Assembly (NCBI GenBank): GCA_017404025.1
Contig: JAFRDD010000124.1
Coordinates: 1-43,688 of the forward strand
DNA length: 43,688 nucleotides
Source of the DNA: Clostridia bacterium
Lineage (GTDB): Bacteria > Bacillota > Clostridia > TANB77 > CAG-508
Reading direction: 5' to 3'
Within the stretch, counting starts at the first letter, position 1; each line of letters begins with the position of its first letter. A program made the position numbers and the translations under genes. Below are positions 40,379 through 43,688 of the stretch, one piece after another. The notes under the pieces are model-generated. The model was not told the DNA's origin. It made no database searches and saw nothing but the letters and a program-made list of their open reading frames with translations.

Positions 40379-41360
40379 AGAATTAAATTTAACAAAGGAA
40401 TGGGATAAAACATTTGATTTAAGTGAGAAAGTAAATCATAAAAAAGTTATATTTAAAAATCATTTTGGAATAACTTTAGTTGCAGATATGTATGAACCCA
40501 AAGAGCATGAAGGATTATTATCTGCAATAGCAGTAAGTGGACCTTATGGAGCAGTTAAAGAACAATGTTCTGGATTATATGCAATGAAAATGGCAGAAAG
40601 AGGATTTTTGACAATAGCATTTGATCCATCATATACAGGAGAAAGTACAGGAATACCAAGGTATATGTCTTCTCCAGATATAAATACAGAAGACTTCATG
40701 GCATCAGTAGATTATTTAAGAAGCTTAGAGAATGTAGATAAAGAAAAAATTGGAATAATCGGAATTTGTGGTTGGGGTGGAATTGCTTTAAATACAGCTG
40801 CGATAGATCCAAGAATAAAAGCCACAATAAGTTCAACAATGTATGACATGACAAGGGTATCAGCAAATGGATATTTTGATGAAGCAGATAATGAAGAAGC
40901 AAGATATAAAATGAGAGTAGCTATATCTTGCCAAAGAGATGAAGATTATAAAACAGGAGAGTATAAATTGGCAGGAGGCTGTTTAGAATTACCTGTTCCA
41001 GAAGATGCACCATTTTTTGTTAAGGACTATAGTGAATACTATAAAGGAAGATGCTATCATAAGAGAAGTCTAAACTCAAATGGTGGATGGGCTATTCAAA
41101 ATAATACTTCATGGTTAAATGCTAAATTCTTACAATATACAAATGAAATTAGAAATGCAGTTATGATAGTACATGGAGATAAAGCACATTCATATTATTT
41201 TGGAAAAACAGCTTATGAAAATATGATTAAAAATAGTAAGTTTACAGATAATAAAAAATTTTTAAGTTTACCAAATGCTGTGCATACAGATTTATATGAT
41301 AATCTAGATGTTATACCATTTGATGAAATGGAAAAATTTATGAATGAAAATATGAAATAA
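40371..41360 (+). CDS. Alpha/beta hydrolase, dienelactone-hydrolase-like
   Basis: A 329-residue hydrolase. The nucleophile elbow is GICGWGGIAL near residues 123-132, where a Cys takes the usual Ser place. The acid is likely in VHGDKAHSYYF near 268-278, and the His in LPNAVHTDLYD near 300-310. LTIAFDPSYTGESTG near 82-96 is also typical. Substrate unknown. I chose the ATG at 40371 with GGAGG at 40358-40362; the ATG at 40356 overlaps that site. It is paired with DUF3737, a common arrangement in Bacillota. Confidence 0.85.
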   Translation: MSKELNLTKEWDKTFDLSEKVNHKKVIFKNHFGITLVADMYEPKEHEGLLSAIAVSGPYGAVKEQCSGLYAMKMAERGFLTIAFDPSYTGESTGIPRYMSSPDINTEDFMASVDYLRSLENVDKEKIGIIGICGWGGIALNTAAIDPRIKATISSTMYDMTRVSANGYFDEADNEEARYKMRVAISCQRDEDYKTGEYKLAGGCLELPVPEDAPFFVKDYSEYYKGRCYHKRSLNSNGGWAIQNNTSWLNAKFLQYTNEIRNAVMIVHGDKAHSYYFGKTAYENMIKNSKFTDNKKFLSLPNAVHTDLYDNLDVIPFDEMEKFMNENMK

Positions 41361-41455
41361 GAATAATAATATATTAAAAAAAGATAAATAATTTGCTTTT
41401 ATTGAAGGAGAGCAAAAATTGCATTTAAAAAACTGACTAATATAAAGTTTATTTC

Positions 41456-41509
41456 TCTAAAATCTCATCAAAATGAATATGATGTTATTTATTTTCTTCA
41501 GTAAGATAG
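41456..41509 (-). pseudogene. Relic of the 97-aa element-end gene
   Basis: On the minus strand this piece reads LTEENK-stop-HHIHFDEILEK, aligned to LTEEDKEHHMYFDEISEK of the copy at 26477-26770. DNA words AAATCTCATCAAAAT, ATATGATG and TTCTTCAGTAAGATA are shared in the same orientation. Only about 18 codons remain, with a stop. Confidence 0.65.
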
Positions 41510-41511
41510 CT

Positions 41512-41976
41512 AAGTACTTTTATAATTCTAAGGATAATACACCTAAGACAATGAGAGAAGAGGAAAATAGGCAAACAGTTTATAGAATTACATATTATGA
41601 GAAAGAGGAGGATTTTAATTTAATATTAATGAATAGCTCATTAGTAGTAATAGCAGTAGTATCAATCCTTACATGCGGTTATATTGATAGAAAAATTATA
41701 AAACCTTTTTCTGAGATAAACAAAATGCCGTATGAACTTGCAAAAGAAAATTTAAATATACCATTAAAAGAACAGAAGAATAAGTATTTTGGTAAGTTTA
41801 CATGGGGAATGGACATGTTAAGGGAAAATTTAGAAGATAATAAAAAAAGAGAATTGAATTATCAAAAAGAGAAAAAGACATTAATTCTTTCTTTGTCACA
41901 TGATATAAAAACACCATTATCTGCTATTAAGCTATATGCAAGAGCTTTAAAAGATAATTTTCATTATATAGATTAA
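41512..41976 (+). pseudogene. Sensor histidine kinase fragment
   Basis: The remaining piece has one transmembrane segment (NSSLVVIAVVSILTCGYI), a HAMP-like linker (IIKPFSEINKMPYELAKENLN) and the phosphoacceptor helix SLSHDIKTPLSAIKLYARAL with its His. The frame then ends (FHYID), so the ATP-binding HATPase domain is absent. The N-terminal sensor part is also cut, because the DNA directly upstream (41456-41509) belongs to a different gene relic. The ATG at 41473 lies inside that relic and is not a natural start. Non-functional as a kinase. Confidence 0.75.
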
Positions 41977-42041
41977 TAAATATTATATTAATAAAAATTA
42001 ATAAATTTACAAAAAATAATATTTATAAGTTTCAAAAAAGC

Positions 42042-42070
42042 TATACAAATAAAAAACAATATGATAAAAT
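42042..42070 (+). promoter_or_regulatory. Promoter of the lipoprotein gene
   Basis: TATACA (42042-42047) and TAAAAT (42065-42070, preceded by TGA) are 17 bases apart; the start codon is 30 bases downstream. Confidence 0.5.
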
Positions 42071-42099
42071 GTAACAAATAATAAAAAGGAGGAATTGTA

Positions 42100-42435
42100 A
42101 TGAAAAAAACACTAAAAGTATTGGCAATTGTTGCAATATTGGTAGCAGCATTATTTGCACTAACAGGATGTGAAAAGAAAAAAAGCAATTCAATTGTAGG
42201 ATCTTGGAAATCAGAGCAAGGAGATTATATATACACATTTAAGGAAGATGGTACAGGAGATTATGCTGTTTATTCAACAAAAATGAACTTTACTTATAAA
42301 ACAGAAAATGAAAAAATTGCAATAACTTATGATGGAAGTACAGCTGCTTTTGAAACAGAATATAATATTAATGGTGATACTTTAAATATTAAAGATTCAT
42401 TTGGAAAAGATACATTATATAAAAGACAAAAATAA
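42100..42435 (+). CDS. Small secreted lipoprotein (DUF5640-like)
   Basis: A 111-residue lipoprotein. The signal peptide (KKTLKVLAIVAILVAALFA) leads to the lipobox LTGC, with Cys near residue 24. After it comes a small beta-rich domain: IVGSWKSEQGDYIYTFKEDG and NFTYKTENEKIAITYDG resemble the DUF5640 fold (lipocalin-like strand pattern). Ligand unknown. AAGGAGG precedes the ATG, and a strong terminator follows. Confidence 0.8.
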   Translation: MKKTLKVLAIVAILVAALFALTGCEKKKSNSIVGSWKSEQGDYIYTFKEDGTGDYAVYSTKMNFTYKTENEKIAITYDGSTAAFETEYNINGDTLNIKDSFGKDTLYKRQK

Positions 42436-42444
42436 AATAATATA

Positions 42445-42472
42445 AAAAGAGATATTTTAAAATATCTCTTTT
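42445..42472. terminator. Bidirectional terminator
   Basis: A perfect 28-base palindrome (AAAAGAGATATTTT paired with its complement), with AGTTTTTTT on the right. It ends the lipoprotein gene and overlaps the last codons of the convergent FliB-like gene. Confidence 0.85.
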
Positions 42473-43542
42473 AGTTTTTTTGAAGAAAAATCTTGTGATT
42501 CATAACAAGCATCACATAATTCTGCCAAATTTTCTTCACTATATTCAATTTCTTCAGAAAAAGTTCTAACAATGTTAATACAAGAATCAAGAGAAAGATT
42601 ACCAGATTCTATCCATTCACATAAAAACAAATATCTTATAACAGAAACACTGATAGTCATTAATCCTATTTTAGAAAGAACATCTTCATCAAATGTAGCT
42701 TTTAAAAAGTATCTCCAAATAAAATAAGTAGCGATATTTTCTAAATATTTATTTACTTTGGGATTAGCAGATATAAATTCTGGTAATCTAATATAATTGT
42801 CATCATATAAATTAATACATCTTTCTAAGTAAGGAATCCAATCTTTATTGCAAGTTTCTAAGTTTAATAAAAATTTTAAAATATTTTTTAATGAATCAGA
42901 ATATTTAAAATTTGTATCGGTATTTTCTAATTCAATTTCTAAAGAAGTTAAAGAATTGTCATATATTTTTTGTTGAATTGAATTTCCATAAGAAATAATG
43001 TTTTTCATTTTACTATTAAAAGATATTTCTGGATTTTCAATATGTGCTATTATTTTTTTTCTTATAATGGTTAGGTTTTCGTGAAGTGTATTATCATATT
43101 TTTCAACACTTTCATAGGGAATTTCAGTTTCATATGTTGAAAAATTTTGGTTTTGGGAAAGAATAATTCTAGCAGCTTCTTCACAACATAAACCTATTCC
43201 ACATTCTTTAATTCCTTCAAACCATTCATAATAACGAGGATGTTCTTTGCATATATGGCATAAACTATTTGAACCTAAATTTATATATATTTCACATAAT
43301 TTATCTTTAGTAAGAAAAGGACAGGTACCATTTTTTTTAAGTTTAAAATGTGGTTGACCATTAAAATCAATATTTCTTTTCAATTTTTGGCCAAATTCGC
43401 CATTTGTTTTATTATATAATTTAACAGAGTTATTATCTATATCAATTTCCCATCCTGCAGAACAGCAACTATTTTTGCATTTATCAGCAATACATTGAAA
43501 ATCTTTAAAATATTTTGGCGCACGTAATTTCATATTTTTCAT
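42457..43542 (-). CDS. fliB: FliB-like (flagellin lysine-N-methylase) protein
   Basis: A 361-residue protein of the FliB family. CIADKCKNSCCSAGWEIDID near residues 17-36, CPFLTKDKLCEIYINLG near 74-90, CHICKEHPRYYEWF near 95-108 and GIGLCCEEAARIIL near 114-127 carry the conserved cysteines, likely for an Fe-S cluster. FliB methylates lysines of flagellin in Salmonella; whether the target here is flagellin is unknown, as no flagellar genes are in the window. GAGGAGA precedes the ATG at 43542. Usual length. Confidence 0.85.
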   Translation of the reverse strand: MKNMKLRAPKYFKDFQCIADKCKNSCCSAGWEIDIDNNSVKLYNKTNGEFGQKLKRNIDFNGQPHFKLKKNGTCPFLTKDKLCEIYINLGSNSLCHICKEHPRYYEWFEGIKECGIGLCCEEAARIILSQNQNFSTYETEIPYESVEKYDNTLHENLTIIRKKIIAHIENPEISFNSKMKNIISYGNSIQQKIYDNSLTSLEIELENTDTNFKYSDSLKNILKFLLNLETCNKDWIPYLERCINLYDDNYIRLPEFISANPKVNKYLENIATYFIWRYFLKATFDEDVLSKIGLMTISVSVIRYLFLCEWIESGNLSLDSCINIVRTFSEEIEYSEENLAELCDACYESQDFSSKKLKEIF

Positions 43543-43592
43543 AGTTGGTCTCCTCGTATAATATATTTAACAATCAATTTTATAAGTTTAAA

Positions 43593-43631
43593 TTACATTA
43601 AATAACTGATTGTTTAGAAAATTTAATGTAA
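43593..43631. repeat. Inverted repeat upstream of the FliB-like gene
   Basis: TTACATTAAAT (43593-43603) and ATTTAATGTAA (43621-43631) form an 11-bp perfect inverted repeat with a 17-nt spacer. It lies between divergent start regions and could be an operator. Confidence 0.4.
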
Positions 43632-43662
43632 AGTAGTAAAGGATTATTATATTTACATAATA

Positions 43663-43671
43663 TGATATAAT
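43663..43671 (+). promoter_or_regulatory. Extended -10 promoter of a gene beyond the window
   Basis: TGA-TATAAT at 43663-43671 is a perfect extended -10 close to the right edge. The -35 position is poor. The gene it serves is not in the window. Confidence 0.45.
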
Positions 43672-43688
43672 ATTTTTGTATAAACCTA

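Noticed and set aside
41473..41976. A 167-aa kinase starting at ATG 41473
   Set aside because: The first ~13 codons lie in the antisense of the 97-aa gene relic; only the part from about 41512 is kinase sequence, and the catalytic domain is missing.
1..43688. CRISPR array or cas genes
   Set aside because: No regularly spaced direct repeats with unique spacers and no Cas motifs were seen; the short repeats found are operators, iterons and element ends.

Overview
The window looks like the chromosome of an AT-rich Bacillota, most probably a Clostridia-class gut-type bacterium. The base composition is very low in G+C, Shine-Dalgarno sites are strong AGGAGG types, and ATG, GTG and TTG starts all appear. 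Gene families include C_GCAxxG_C_C, DUF6076, TnpV, DUF3737, FliB, CPBP proteases and Gram-positive phage replisome organizers. No rRNA and no intact tRNA were seen.

Layout. (1) 1-580: chromosomal or older flank with a small Cys-rich protein gene, then a fragment of an initiator-tRNA 3' end that looks like an attachment site. (2) 533 to about 27.4 kb: an integrative mobilizable element (E1). It has a tyrosine integrase, an excisionase-like protein, a replisome organizer with iteron-like repeats inside the gene, a DnaC-like loader, a ParB-like protein and a MOBP-type relaxase. No type IV secretion genes are visible. From 8.2 to 26.4 kb it carries anti-phage-type cargo: a type III restriction-modification pair, a GmrSD-like DUF262/DUF1524 nuclease, two HEPN-like proteins, an Avs1-like MBL plus protease-STAND module extended by a small protein, an 'NSSSTSF' protein and a radical SAM/SPASM enzyme, then an XRE regulator, two metallophosphoesterases and an ATPase/TOPRIM pair. 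TnpV and a 97-aa protein gene close the right end. (3) About 27.4-32.66 kb: a second unit (E2) whose right end resembles that of E1 in sequence and ends in another tRNA-fMet-like fragment. It carries a SWIM-domain protein, an AbiE toxin-antitoxin pair and a ComEC-like MBL protein, and has no integrase. (4) About 32.66-41.5 kb: a decayed region with relics of a secreted nuclease, DUF6076, a metallophosphoesterase and the 97-aa gene, mixed with an ABC exporter, a CPBP protease, an ABM protein, a truncated nitroreductase, an IS110 element, DUF3737 and an alpha/beta hydrolase. (5) 41.5-43.7 kb: a histidine kinase fragment, a small lipoprotein and a FliB-like protein.

How the genes work together. 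The mobility genes excise, replicate and mobilize E1, probably with a helper conjugation apparatus. The cargo is a stacked defence island: modification-dependent and modification-sensing restriction first, then predicted suicide or sensor modules (Avs1-like STAND, HEPN, ATPase/TOPRIM, AbiE). The most interesting piece is the five-gene operon at 16.1-21.9 kb. There the recognisable Avs1-type core is translationally coupled to a protein with an unexplained N-terminal TNSSSTSF motif and to a radical SAM/SPASM maturase. The 3' end of the motif gene is shifted by one base, yet its alternative-frame stop overlaps the maturase start.
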